DNA of 64,000 nt from assembly GCA_963725175.1 (NCBI GenBank), contig CAVRXH010000006.1, positions 1,736,001 to 1,800,000 of the forward strand, written 5' to 3'. How positions within the stretch are numbered: the first letter of the stretch is position 1; each line of letters starts with the position of its first letter. Under the pieces are notes generated by a model, which ran no database searches, was not told where the DNA came from, and saw nothing but the letters and a program-made list of their open reading frames with translations. The position numbers and the translations under genes are program-made. This DNA comes from DASUBV01 sp963725175. Its GTDB lineage: Bacteria; Actinomycetota; Actinomycetes; Streptosporangiales; Streptosporangiaceae. Below are positions 35,438-44,448 of this stretch, one piece after another.

Positions 35438-36760
35438 CTAGTAGACGACGAGGCGGTGCCGGTCGATGAAGCTGAGGTCGCTGGACAGGCGGCTGTAGCG
35501 CTGGCGGAGCCTGGCCGTGCCCTCGGGATGGCCCGCGCCGGTCATGGCCTCGACGGTGGCGGCCGGGAACAGGTTGATGACCTCCAGGGCGAGCCGCCTG
35601 GACTGCTCGTAGCCGTTCGCCGCGACCAGCTCAAGCGCCCTGGCCACCGGCGGCCGCAGCCCGGTCCTGGCGGTGCCGGAAACGGTCCCGCCGGAAGCGG
35701 TCCCGCCGGAAGCGCTGCCGCCGGAAGCGCTGCCGCCGAAGCCGGCCAGGATCTCGGTCAGCACCAGCGCGATCTCGTCGGTCTGCATGGCCCGGATCAG
35801 GCTCATCAGCGCGGCGGACACCTTGGTCAGGCCGCGTGCGACGAGGCGGCCGCCCGGCGTGACGATCTCGATGACGTCGCCGGGCCAGAACTGGCCGGTG
35901 ACCTTCTTGATCCCGGAGGCGAACAGGCTGGCCCCGTCCCTGATGCTGTCCTCGGCGGGGCGGTTGATGACGATCGAGCCGTGGCTGGCGGCGACCCCGG
36001 AGATCCACCTGTCCTCGGCCGGGAACCGGTCCCTGGCCGGCCGGATCCGGGTGCCGACGGGCTCGCCCTTGATGCACGCGGTGATGACGCCGGGCTGGCG
36101 GGCCCCGGCGATGTGGGTCTCGATCCCGTTGTAGGCGGCCAGCTCGGCGGCGCGCAGCTTGGACCGCATGCCGCCGCGCCCGGAGCCGGGCCGGCCGGTG
36201 GGCACCTGGCGGATTCCGGCGGCGTCCAGGTCGGCCAGGTGGCCGGCGGCGCCGGGGCCGCCGTGCACGCCGGTCACGTCGGTGAGCAGCAGCAGCCGGT
36301 CGGCCCCGCCCGCCACGGCCAGGCCGACGGCGATGCCGTCGTTGTCCGAGCCCTGGGCGTCGGTCACGTCGTTGCCGTTGACGATGGGCACGATGCCGGC
36401 GGCAGCGCACTCGTCGAGCACGGCGCAGACCGAGACCATCGCGCGCGGCTCGTGCAGGTCGCTCTCGGAGATCAGCACCTGGCAGACGTGCCGCCCCGAC
36501 ACGTCGGACACCGAGCGGTAGATATCCATCAGGAACGGCTGGCCGACGGCGGCCGATAGCCGGGCGGAGCTGGCGATCTCGCTGGTGCGGGCCAGGTAGG
36601 CCGAGCCGGAGGCGACGGCGCCTGAGGAGACGAGCACGACGTTCCAGCCGAGCGACCTGGCGGTCAGCGCGGCGTCAAGCGCGCCGGTGAGGACGACGGG
36701 ATCGGGCCCGGTGGCCCGGGTGACGGAGCTGGAGCCGATCTTGACGACGACCGACTTCAT
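35438..36760 (-). CDS. Glutamate 5-kinase-like protein with extended C-terminus
   Basis: 440 residues. Amino-acid-kinase fold (MKSVVVKIGSSSVTRATG, NVVLVSSGAVASGSAYLA, PIVNGNDVTDAQGSDNDGIA, GRGGMRSKLRAAELAAYNGI) plus a PUA domain (GSIVINRPAEDSIRDGASLF, GDVIEIVTPGGRLVARGLTK). Typical ProB is about 370 residues; here a Gly/Ser/Ala repeat linker (GGSAS units) and a tail of about 55 residues ending SFIDRHRLVVY are added. Sequence motifs differ from housekeeping actinobacterial ProB, so this may be a paralogue. ATGA overlap with the ProA-like gene. Confidence 0.82.
   Translation of the reverse strand: MKSVVVKIGSSSVTRATGPDPVVLTGALDAALTARSLGWNVVLVSSGAVASGSAYLARTSEIASSARLSAAVGQPFLMDIYRSVSDVSGRHVCQVLISESDLHEPRAMVSVCAVLDECAAAGIVPIVNGNDVTDAQGSDNDGIAVGLAVAGGADRLLLLTDVTGVHGGPGAAGHLADLDAAGIRQVPTGRPGSGRGGMRSKLRAAELAAYNGIETHIAGARQPGVITACIKGEPVGTRIRPARDRFPAEDRWISGVAASHGSIVINRPAEDSIRDGASLFASGIKKVTGQFWPGDVIEIVTPGGRLVARGLTKVSAALMSLIRAMQTDEIALVLTEILAGFGGSASGGSASGGTASGGTVSGTARTGLRPPVARALELVAANGYEQSRRLALEVINLFPAATVEAMTGAGHPEGTARLRQRYSRLSSDLSFIDRHRLVVY
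35674..35733. repeat. Four tandem 15-bp repeats inside the kinase gene
   Basis: Unit CGCCGGAAGCGGTCC, with small changes, at 35674-35688, 35689-35703, 35704-35718 and 35719-35733. In frame it encodes the GGSAS/GGTAS linker, so copy-number changes alter only linker length. Confidence 0.85.
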
Positions 36761-38109
36761 GGCGGCGGGGCGGTGGGTCCGCCGCCTCCGGCGGACCCAC
36801 CGGGTGCTGCCGGGCCGCCAGAGGCGGCAGGGGGGCCGCCGGGCGCCTCCGGGCCGCCGCCGGCGGCGGGGCGGACGATGAACTGGCGCAGGCACAGGTC
36901 GTGGAACGTGACCGGGCCGCGCGGCCCCGGCACGTGCTCGACGTTGATGCCGGTCTCCGGGACGCCGCGCAGCTTGAAGCCGTCAAGCAGCCGGGTGCTG
37001 GCGTTCCAGAACCCGCCGGTCCCCCGGTAGGCGTCAAGGAACTCGCGGGCCGCCCCAGGGTCGGTGGTGACGATGGCGGCGGCGAGCCCGGAGGTGTGCT
37101 CGTTGGCGATCAGCGCGGCCTGCGCCGGGCCGCCCGCCTTGGCCACGGTCACGGTGGCCTCCCGGCCGGGATGCAGCGCCCATTCCCTGCCGAGGGGGTG
37201 GTCGTGCGGCGGCAGCGAGGCGGTCACGCCCTGCTCGCGCAGCGCGTCCACCACCCACGGCAGGGTCTGCTTCCAGGTGTCGGCGCAGATGAGCAGCAGG
37301 TTCAGCCGGTTGCAGACGCCGAGGCGGTCGAGGCTGACGGCGATGAGCTGCTCGGCGAGGTCGCGGTCGGCTGAGCGGTCGAGGTACATCACGCCGCCGC
37401 CGTCGGCGTGCGCGAGGGTGCGGACGCCGTGCTGGGCGGCGGTGGCGGCGAGCAGCCTGGTGCTCTCGCCGCTGCCGCGCAGGATCACCAGCGGGATCAG
37501 GCCCGGCTGGCTGACCAGCGCGGCGGCCGCGTCGCGGTCGGCGGACCTGACGAGCTGGAGGGCGCCGGGGTCCAGCCCGGCGGCCTCGACGGCCGGGGTG
37601 ATCACGTGGTCGAACAGCGCGCTGGCCGACCGCAGCGCCGCCGACCCGGTGCGCAGCACGCCGGCGTTGCGGGACTTCAGGAGCTGGGAGGCGACGTCGA
37701 TGGTGACGTTGGGCCTGGCCTCGAAGTTGGCGCCGATGACGCCGACCGGGATGCGCCGCTCGGCCAGTACCAGGCCGCCTGGCAGGTCGGTGGCGTCGGT
37801 CTCCTCGGGCGGGAACGGCGCGTCGGCGAGCAGGCCGAGCTGCCTGGCCATCTCGTCCATCCTGGCGTCGTCCAGCCGCAGCCGGTCGAGCACGCTGGCG
37901 GCCAGCCCGGCCGCCTGGCCCTCGGCGAGGTCGGCGGCGTTGGCGGTGAGCACCTGCCGGGACCGCTCGCGCAGCAGGCCGGCCATGCCGCGCAGCGCCT
38001 TGTCGATGCCCTGGTCGGGCGCGGCGGCCAGGGCCGGGACCGCGTGGGCGGCGGCCCGGCCGCACTCGGCCACCAGGGTGTCGATCTTGCTGCTCTGGTC
38101 TCCAGCCAC
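36757..38109 (-). CDS. proA: Glutamate-5-semialdehyde dehydrogenase-like protein (ProA family)
   Basis: 450 residues of the aldehyde-dehydrogenase fold: ERRIPVGVIGANFEARPNVT, LVILRGSGESTRLLAATAAQ, the active-site region LDRLGVCNRLNLLLI with the catalytic Cys, and ASTRLLDGFKLRGVPETGIN. It would reduce gamma-glutamyl phosphate to the semialdehyde in proline synthesis. The C-terminal ~35 residues are low-complexity Pro/Gly. The gene is upstream of the kinase, the reverse of the usual proBA order. It may be the housekeeping ProA or a specialised copy. Confidence 0.85.
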   Translation of the reverse strand: MAGDQSSKIDTLVAECGRAAAHAVPALAAAPDQGIDKALRGMAGLLRERSRQVLTANAADLAEGQAAGLAASVLDRLRLDDARMDEMARQLGLLADAPFPPEETDATDLPGGLVLAERRIPVGVIGANFEARPNVTIDVASQLLKSRNAGVLRTGSAALRSASALFDHVITPAVEAAGLDPGALQLVRSADRDAAAALVSQPGLIPLVILRGSGESTRLLAATAAQHGVRTLAHADGGGVMYLDRSADRDLAEQLIAVSLDRLGVCNRLNLLLICADTWKQTLPWVVDALREQGVTASLPPHDHPLGREWALHPGREATVTVAKAGGPAQAALIANEHTSGLAAAIVTTDPGAAREFLDAYRGTGGFWNASTRLLDGFKLRGVPETGINVEHVPGPRGPVTFHDLCLRQFIVRPAAGGGPEAPGGPPAASGGPAAPGGSAGGGGPTAPPP

Positions 38110-38290
38110 GATTCCGAGCCTAGACGAGCCGGGGTCCCCGCGGCCGGGCCGGACTCAGCCATCGAGCCTGACCTGCGGGTGGCCTGCGACTTTCGGCGTA
38201 GTGCGTACGCCGCGAGTCGCTGCCTGGCGCCCCTCAAGATCGGCCCGCAGGCGGTCGCGGCGCCGCGACCCGCCGCCCTAGCGTGAGTCC

Positions 38291-39229
38291 ATGATCGAAG
38301 CACTGGGACTCACCAAGCGCTACGGCGACAAGGTCGCCGTAGATGACTTGTCCTTCACCGTCAAGCCCGGCATCGTCACCGGGTTCCTCGGCCCCAACGG
38401 CGCCGGCAAGTCGACCACCATCCGCATGATCATGGGCCTCGATGCGCCTACCGCGGGCAGCGTCACCGTCAACGGCCGCCCCTACGCCCAGCACGCCGCG
38501 CCGCTCCGTCAGGTCGGCGCCCTGCTGGAGGCCAAGGCCGTGCACACCGGCCGCAGCGCCCGCAATCACCTGCTCGCGCTCGCCGCGACCACCGGCATCT
38601 CCCCGAAGCGGGTGACCGAGGTGATCGATCTCGTTGGCCTGGCCGGGGTCGCGAGCAAGCGGGCCGGCGGCTTCTCCCTCGGCATGGGCCAGCGACTCGG
38701 CATCGCCTCGGCGCTGCTCGGCGACCCGGCGACACTGATCCTGGACGAGCCGGTCAACGGCCTGGACCCCGAGGGCATCTTGTGGATCCGCAACCTGCTC
38801 AAGGGGCTGGCCGCCGAGGGCCGGACGGTCTTCGTATCCTCCCACCTGATGAGCGAGATGGCGCTGACCGCCGAGCAGCTGATCATCGTCGGCCGCGGCA
38901 AGCTGATCGCCGACGTGTCCGTCGCCGAGTTCACCCAGTCCTCCCGCCGCAGCGTCCGGGTCCGGTCCCCGCAGGCCGCGCAGCTGCGGGACGCGCTCGC
39001 CGGGCCCGACGTCACGATCACCGCCGCTGAGCCCAGCGTGCTGGAGATCGACGGCCTGGACAGCGAGGCCATCGGGCGGGCCGCCGCCGAGTGCGGCATC
39101 GTGCTCTATGAGCTGGTGCCCAGGACCGCCTCGCTGGAGGAGGCATTCATGGACCTGACCCGAGACGACGTCGAATACCGGCCGACCGCCACCGCCGCGC
39201 TGGCCGGCGCCGGAAGGAGCACGGAATGA
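38291..39229 (+). CDS. ABC transporter ATPase (ABC-2 exporter type)
   Basis: 312 residues. Walker A GPNGAGKST, signature FSLGMGQRLGIASAL, Walker B LILDEPVNGLDP and H-loop SSHL. The C-terminal ~90 residues (SVRVRSPQAAQLRDAL; ASLEEAFMDLTRDDVEY) are those of bacitracin/lantibiotic-type exporter ATPases. Overlaps the permease gene by ATGA. Upstream gap 38110-38290 (181 bp) holds nothing I recognise beyond a probable promoter. Confidence 0.93.
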   Translation: MIEALGLTKRYGDKVAVDDLSFTVKPGIVTGFLGPNGAGKSTTIRMIMGLDAPTAGSVTVNGRPYAQHAAPLRQVGALLEAKAVHTGRSARNHLLALAATTGISPKRVTEVIDLVGLAGVASKRAGGFSLGMGQRLGIASALLGDPATLILDEPVNGLDPEGILWIRNLLKGLAAEGRTVFVSSHLMSEMALTAEQLIIVGRGKLIADVSVAEFTQSSRRSVRVRSPQAAQLRDALAGPDVTITAAEPSVLEIDGLDSEAIGRAAAECGIVLYELVPRTASLEEAFMDLTRDDVEYRPTATAALAGAGRSTE

Positions 39230-40044
39230 GTACGGCCACCCTGCCCTCGACAGCGGCGCTGGGACCCGATATCAAGGTCACTCAGACCCGGGTCCTCCGC
39301 TCCGAGTGGATCAAGATCCGGTCGCTGCGCTCAACGGTCTTCACGCTGATCGCCGCGGTCGGGATGATCGTCGGTCTCGGCTGGCTCTTTAGCTGGTTCG
39401 GCGTGGCACGGCTGGCCGACACCGGCGGGCACCTCATCACCGACCCGGTCTCGCTCAGCCTGCGCGGGGCGCTGCTCGCCCAGCTGGCCATCGGCGTGCT
39501 CGGCGTGCTGGTCATTACCGGCGAGTACTCCACCGGCATGATCAGGGCGACCATCTCGGCGGTGCCCCGCCGGCTCCCGGTGCTGTGGGCCAAGCTCGGC
39601 ATGTTCGCGCTGGTCGCATTCGTGGTCTGCACCGCCGCCGCGTTCGTCGCTTTCCTCGGCGGCCAGGCGATCTTGTCGACCAAGCACGTCGGCGCTTCCC
39701 TGTTCGGCCCCAACGTGCTGCGCGTCGTGATCGGCGCGGGTCTCTACCTCGTGGTGGTCGGCCTGCTCGGGATGGCGCTCGGCTTCCTGATCCGCAACAC
39801 GGCCGGCGCCATCGCCACGCTGTTCGGCATCCTGCTCGTGCTGCCGGTGCTCGGCGAGGTGCTGCCCTCGGACTGGGCCGTCCACGTGGTGCCCTACCTG
39901 CCCAGCAACGCGGGGATGGACATCATGCGGCTGGCCACCGAGCCAGGTAGCCTTTCGCCGTGGGGCGGATTCGCCCTTTTCGTCGGCTACGCCGCAGTCG
40001 CGGTCATGGTGGGAGCCTTGCTACTCAGGCGGCGAGACGCATAA
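39226..40044 (+). CDS. ABC-2 type permease
   Basis: 272 residues, six predicted membrane segments (for instance LRSTVFTLIAAVGMIVGLGW, LAQLAIGVLGVLVITGEYST, GFALFVGYAAVAVMVGALLL). The motif VITGEYSTGMIRATISAVPR is typical of ABC-2 permeases in actinobacteria. Works with the ATPase; a sensor kinase and regulator follow, so export is probably induced by the transported compound. Confidence 0.9.
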   Translation: MSTATLPSTAALGPDIKVTQTRVLRSEWIKIRSLRSTVFTLIAAVGMIVGLGWLFSWFGVARLADTGGHLITDPVSLSLRGALLAQLAIGVLGVLVITGEYSTGMIRATISAVPRRLPVLWAKLGMFALVAFVVCTAAAFVAFLGGQAILSTKHVGASLFGPNVLRVVIGAGLYLVVVGLLGMALGFLIRNTAGAIATLFGILLVLPVLGEVLPSDWAVHVVPYLPSNAGMDIMRLATEPGSLSPWGGFALFVGYAAVAVMVGALLLRRRDA

Positions 40045-40060
40045 CGCGTCCCGCGACCCG

Positions 40061-41378
40061 ATGATCATGCGCAGCACGGTACTTGCTCGCATGGTCCTAG
40101 CCCGCGTGCAGCAGGCAGGCGAGAGCCTCGGCCGCCTGCTGCACGCGGTGGCCAGCGGCTACATGACCTGGGTGAGACGGCATCCGCTGCTGGTCGACGG
40201 CGCGCTGGTCGCGCTGCTGACCCTGATCTCCCGGCACGGGCTGGCCGCCGGTCACGCTCTCGCCCAGATCTGGTCCGGCGTGCTGGCCGCCGGCTTGCTG
40301 CTCCCGCTTGTCTGGCGGCGCCGAGCGCCGCTGGTGGTCTTCCTGCTCATCGCCGCCGCCGCGCTGGCCCAGTGGGTCACCGACCGGGTGCTGCCCGCCG
40401 ACCTCGCGCTGCTCGTCGCGTTCTACACCGTCGCCGCCTACGAGCCGCTGCGGCGCGTCCTGTTCGCCGCCGTGGTGCTGGAAGCCGGCGCCGTGCTGGC
40501 CGCCATCCGGCTGGAGCCGCCCGGCGCGGGCCTGCTGGGCTGGGTGCTCGTCTCCGGCCTGGTGGCCGCGGCTGGCTTCATCGGCTACAACATCCGGACC
40601 CGCCGCGCCTACCTGTCTGCCCTGGAAGACCGGGCCGCGCGGCTGGAGCGCGACCGCGACCAGGAGGCTCAGCTCGCCGCCTCCGCCGAGCGCGCCAGGA
40701 TCGCGCGCGAGATGCACGACATCGTCGCGCACAACCTCGCCGTGATGATCGCGCTGGCCGATGGCGCCGCCTACACGGCCGAGGAAGATCTAGGCCAGGC
40801 CACGACCCTCATGAGCCAGGTCGCCGACACTGGCCGCGCCGCGCTCTCCGAGATGCGCCGGCTCCTCGACGTCATGCGCGGGCCGCGGCTCGGACCAGTC
40901 GCGGGCCCCGAGCATGCGCCGCAGCCCACCCTCACCGACATCGACGAGTTGCTGGCCGCCGTCCGCGCGGCCGGCCTGCCCACCCGGCTGACCCTGACCG
41001 GAAGCCCGCGGGAACTGCCGCCCAGCGCCCAGCTCGCGCTCTACCGGATGATCCAGGAGTCGCTGACCAACACCCTCAAGCACGCCAGGGCCACCATGGC
41101 GCACGTCCGGCTGACCTGCCAGGCCGACGAGGCACGGCTGGAGGTCACCGACGACGGCCAGGCGCGGGCCGACTTCATCCCCGGATACGGCCTGGCCGGC
41201 ATGCGCGAGCGCGCCGCCGTCTTCGGCGGCCAGGTATCCGCCGGGCCGCGGCCGCGGCGGCGGCTGGCGCGTCCACGCGGTGCTGCGCCTCGGTACCGAT
41301 CCTTTGACCAGTACCGATCTGCCGAGCGACGAACCTGTCGCCAGCACCGACCAGCTAGCCAGGACGGAGCCCACGTGA
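40061..41378 (+). pseudogene. Sensor histidine kinase (HisKA_3 type), frame broken near the end
   Basis: About 438 residues after correction. N-terminal membrane domain with several helices, HisKA_3 phospho-acceptor ERARIAREMHDIVAHNLAV, then HATPase_c (LYRMIQESLTNTLKHARATM; GYGLAGMRERAAVFGGQVSA). After GPRP the frame becomes an Arg-rich run; dropping one C near 41255 gives GGGWRVHAVLRLGTDPLTST and a stop at 41376-41378 overlapping the GTG of the regulator. The uncorrected frame reads on through the regulator as one 642-residue artefact. Confidence 0.78.
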
Positions 41379-42060
41379 CGCATCTCGATCCTGCTCGTCG
41401 ACGACCAGCCCATGCTGCGGATGGGCTTCCGCCTGGTGCTCGATGCGCAGCCCGACATGCGCGTCGTCGGCGAGGCAGGCGACGGCGCCGCAGGCGGTGC
41501 GCCTGGCCGCCGCGCGAGCACCCCGACGTGGTGCTGATGGACGTCCGGATGCCCGGCATCGACGGCATCGAGGCCACCCGCCGCATCGCCGCCACCGGAA
41601 CCTCGACCAGGGTGCTCATCCTCACCACGTTCGATCTGGACGAGTACGCCTACGCCGGCCTGCGCGCCGGGGCCAGCGGCTTCCTGCTCAAGGACGTGCC
41701 GCCGCCCGACCTGCTGACCGCCATCCGCGCCGTCGCCAGCGGCGACGCCGTTGTCGCGCCCAGCGTCACCCGCCGGCTGCTCGACACGTTCCTGCCGCAC
41801 CTGCCCGACCCGGCAAGCGGTCCCGGCGTCAGCTCTGCCTCCCGAGGTCGAACGACCCTGACCGCGCGAGAGCACGAGATCCTCATCGAGGTCGCGGGCG
41901 GCCTGTCCAACGCCGAGATCGCCGCCCGCCTCGTGCTCTGGCCGAGGCCACCGTCAAGACCCACGTCGGCCGCATCCTCGGCAAGCTAGCTCTCCGCGAC
42001 CGTGTCCAGGCCGTGGTCTACGCCTATGAGCACGCCCTCGTCCGTCCCGGCCCCCGCTAG
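41375..42060 (+). pseudogene. LuxR/NarL-type response regulator, several apparent indels
   Basis: The receiver and HTH domains are both present but spread over three frames. GTG 41375 plus removal of one C at about 41381 gives VTISILLVDDQPMLRMGF. Two extra G near 41493 and 41512 interrupt AAAVRLAA-REHPDVVLMD, and another shift near 41935-41942 separates AEIAARLVL from EATVKTHVGRILGKL. The phospho-acceptor Asp (VVLMDVRMPG), REC lysine (FLLKDVPPP) and LuxR HTH (LTAREHEILIEVAGGL) are conserved. It forms a two-component pair with the kinase. Confidence 0.78.
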
Positions 42061-42108
42061 TACCCAACGCGTCAGCCGACGGCTGCTGGCGGAGATGCCG
42101 CGGCGGTA

Positions 42109-42122
42109 TATAGTTAGCTCTG
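42109..42122 (+). promoter_or_regulatory. Probable -10 element of a leaderless MarR transcript
   Basis: TATAGT at 42109-42114 lies seven bases before the GTG at 42122, the spacing expected if transcription starts at the first base of the start codon. There is no ribosome-binding site before that GTG. The -35 region is weak. Confidence 0.55.
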
Positions 42123-42661
42123 TGAAAGATTCTTCTCTCACGGAGCGGTCTGATCCGGGCCGACTCACTTCGGCTGGGCGGCGCCCGCCCGTCGCCCAGC
42201 CGGGCACCGCTCCGGCCGGCCAGGCCCAGGCGGCCGCGGCCGAGCTGCTCGCCGCGATCAGCATCGTCAGGCGGACGGCACGCCGCACGGTCCGGCAGGT
42301 CTGGCACGAGGAGCCGCTGCCCGCGGCCCAGTCGGAGCTGCTCAAGCTGACCATGGAACGGCCGGGCATCACCGTCGCGGACGCGGCCCAGGAGCTGCGA
42401 CTGGCACCCAACACGGTGAGCACCCTGGTCGGCCGGCTGACCGCCGCCGGGCTGCTGCGCCGGGCCAGGGGCCAGGCCGACGGCAGGACCGCGCTGCTGA
42501 CCGTGACCGAGAAGGCCCGACGCCGGGTGGCCGGTTTCCGTGATCTTCGCGCGGAACTGGCGGCGCGGGCTCTGAGCCAGCTTTCTGAGGCCGATCAGCG
42601 GGCACTGACGCAGGTCGTGCCCGCGCTGGTGCGACTCGCCGAGCGGATGGAGGCCCAGTGA
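42122..42661 (+). CDS. MarR family transcriptional regulator
   Basis: 179 residues from the GTG at 42122. Winged helix at about residues 60-135 (PLPAAQSELLKLTMERPGIT, VADAAQELRLAPNTVSTLVG, RLTAAGLLRRARGQADGRTA). Earlier in-frame starts (42002) would overlap the response regulator and add unconserved sequence. It precedes a DrrAB-type exporter across a short tandem repeat, so it probably controls that exporter and itself. Confidence 0.87.
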   Translation: MKDSSLTERSDPGRLTSAGRRPPVAQPGTAPAGQAQAAAAELLAAISIVRRTARRTVRQVWHEEPLPAAQSELLKLTMERPGITVADAAQELRLAPNTVSTLVGRLTAAGLLRRARGQADGRTALLTVTEKARRRVAGFRDLRAELAARALSQLSEADQRALTQVVPALVRLAERMEAQ

Positions 42662-42723
42662 GGTGGAGGGCACAGTGAGGTGGAGGGCCCAGTGAGGTGG
42701 AGGGCCCAGTGAGGTGGAGGGCA
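42656..42723. repeat. Four tandem 17-bp repeats spanning the MarR stop and exporter ribosome site
   Basis: Unit CAGTGAGGTGGAGGGCA (last base A or C) at 42656-42672, 42673-42689, 42690-42706 and 42707-42723. The MarR stop TGA is in the first unit; each unit has a GTG and a purine-rich ribosome-site-like GGTGGAGGG; the last one serves the exporter ATPase start at 42726. Confidence 0.92.
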
Positions 42724-42725
42724 CA

Positions 42726-43613
42726 GTGACTAGCCAGAGCGACGCCGTAGTCGGCCAGGAGGCCCCCGGCGAGCGGCCGGATCCGGTCGCCGTCGCGGCG
42801 CCGGCCGCCCGCAGCGCCGTGGTGTGCTCGGGCCTGACCTACCGGTTCGGCGCGCACACCGCCGTGGACCACGTGGACCTGCGCATCGAGCAGGGCCAGA
42901 CGTTCGGCCTGCTCGGCCCGAACGGCGCGGGAAAGACGACCACGATCCGGATGCTGACCACGCTGCTCAAGCCGGCCGAGGGCAGCATCACCGTGTTCGG
43001 CACCGACGTCGCGGCCGAGCCGATGCGGGTCCGCAGGACCATCGGCTACGTGCCGCAGCTGCTGTCCGCTGACGCGTCACTGACCGGCCGGGAGAACGTC
43101 GAGCTGTTCGCCCGGCTGTTTGACGTGCCGCGCCGCCAGCGCGCCGAGCGGGTCGGCGAGGCGCTGGCCGCGATGGGCCTGACCGAGCCGTCCAGCCGGC
43201 TGGTCAAGACCTATTCCGGCGGCATGATCCGGCGGCTGGAGCTGGCCCAGGCGCTGGTCAACGCGCCCCGGCTGCTGGTGCTCGACGAGCCGACCGTGGG
43301 ACTTGACCCGATCGCGCGCACCGACGTGTGGGAGTACATCGCCGCGCTGCGCGCCAGCACCGACATGACCGTGCTGATGACCACGCACTACATGGACGAG
43401 GCCGACACCTACTGCGATCAGGTCGCCCTGATGCACGCCGGCTCGATCCGCGCCACCGGCTCGCCAGGCCTGCTCAAGGCGATGCTGGGCGAAGGTGCCA
43501 CCCTGGACGACGTGTTCCGGCACTACACCGGCGGCACGCTCGATGGAGACAGTGAGTCAGGAGGCATTCGTGACGTCCGCCGCGCCAGGCGTACCGCCCG
43601 CCGTCTCGGCTGA
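42726..43613 (+). CDS. DrrA-type ABC exporter ATPase
   Basis: 295 residues. Walker A GPNGAGKTTTIRMLTTLLKP, signature YSGGMIRRLELAQAL, Walker B LLVLDEPTVGLDP, H-loop MTTHYMDEAD. Family members confer daunorubicin-type drug export. GTG start at 42726 just after the repeat array; a GTG four codons upstream is also open. The C-terminal end overlaps the permease start by 44 bp in another frame. Confidence 0.92.
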   Translation: MTSQSDAVVGQEAPGERPDPVAVAAPAARSAVVCSGLTYRFGAHTAVDHVDLRIEQGQTFGLLGPNGAGKTTTIRMLTTLLKPAEGSITVFGTDVAAEPMRVRRTIGYVPQLLSADASLTGRENVELFARLFDVPRRQRAERVGEALAAMGLTEPSSRLVKTYSGGMIRRLELAQALVNAPRLLVLDEPTVGLDPIARTDVWEYIAALRASTDMTVLMTTHYMDEADTYCDQVALMHAGSIRATGSPGLLKAMLGEGATLDDVFRHYTGGTLDGDSESGGIRDVRRARRTARRLG

Positions 43614-44445
43614 GGCCGCCACCGTCGCCGGGGCCAGGCCCGGGCCGCTGCTCCCGCCGGCGGACACCCCGCCGGCCGTGATCCGGCGGCTGGCCAGCCG
43701 CATCACCACGCTGTGCTGGGTCGAGCTGCGCAAGATCCGGCACGACAGGACCGAGCTGTACACCAGGGCCATCCAGCCGGCGCTCTGGCTGCTGATCTTC
43801 GGCGAGACGTTCACCAAGATCCACGCCATCCCGACCCCCGGCGGCATCCCCTACCTGGCTTACCTGGCGCCGGGCATCCTGGCCCAGTCGGCGCTGTTCA
43901 TCGCGATCTTCTACGGCATCCAGATCATCTGGGAGCGGGACGCGGGCGTGCTCACCAAGCTGATGGTGACCCCGACGCCGCGTGCCGCGCTGATCAGCGG
44001 CAAGGCGTTCGCCGCCGGGGTCAGGTCGGTGGTGCAGGCGACCGTGATCGTGGTGCTGTCCGCGCTGCTCGGCGTCACGCTCACCGACAACCCGCTGCGG
44101 CTGCTCGGCACCGTCGCCGTGGTGATCCTCGGCTCGGCGTTCTTCTCCTGCCTGTCCATGACCATTGCCGGCCTGGCGCTGTCCCGCGACCGGCTGATGG
44201 GCATCGGCCAGGCGATCACCATGCCGCTGTTCTTCAGCTCGAACGCGCTGTACCCGGAGAAGCTGATGCCGGGCTGGCTGCAGGCGATCAGCAAGGGCAA
44301 TCCGCTGTCCTACGAGGTGGACGCGCTGCGCGGACTGCTCATCGGCACCCCGGCCCACCTGGGCCTTGACCTGCTGGTGCTGGTGGTCGCGACCATCGCG
44401 GGCGTCACCGCCGCCGCGCTGCTGCTGCCCCGGCTGGCTCGCTGA
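43570..44445 (+). CDS. DrrB-type ABC-2 permease
   Basis: 291 residues with six membrane segments and the ABC-2 signature region (YLAYLAPGILAQSALFIAIF; FFSSNALYPEKLMPGWLQAI, SKGNPLSYEVDALRGLLIGT). The start GTG 43570 is preceded by AGGAGG with a 5-nt gap; an earlier in-frame Met lacks this. Partner of the preceding ATPase; exported substrate unknown. Confidence 0.9.
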   Translation: MTSAAPGVPPAVSAEAATVAGARPGPLLPPADTPPAVIRRLASRITTLCWVELRKIRHDRTELYTRAIQPALWLLIFGETFTKIHAIPTPGGIPYLAYLAPGILAQSALFIAIFYGIQIIWERDAGVLTKLMVTPTPRAALISGKAFAAGVRSVVQATVIVVLSALLGVTLTDNPLRLLGTVAVVILGSAFFSCLSMTIAGLALSRDRLMGIGQAITMPLFFSSNALYPEKLMPGWLQAISKGNPLSYEVDALRGLLIGTPAHLGLDLLVLVVATIAGVTAAALLLPRLAR

Positions 44446-44448
44446 CGG

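Noticed and set aside
40061..41989. Fused kinase-regulator protein in one frame
   Set aside because: The middle is an Arg-rich, non-conserved read-through; one-base corrections give two normal proteins with an overlapping stop and start.
42656..42723. CRISPR array
   Set aside because: Repeats are contiguous, with no spacers and no cas genes.
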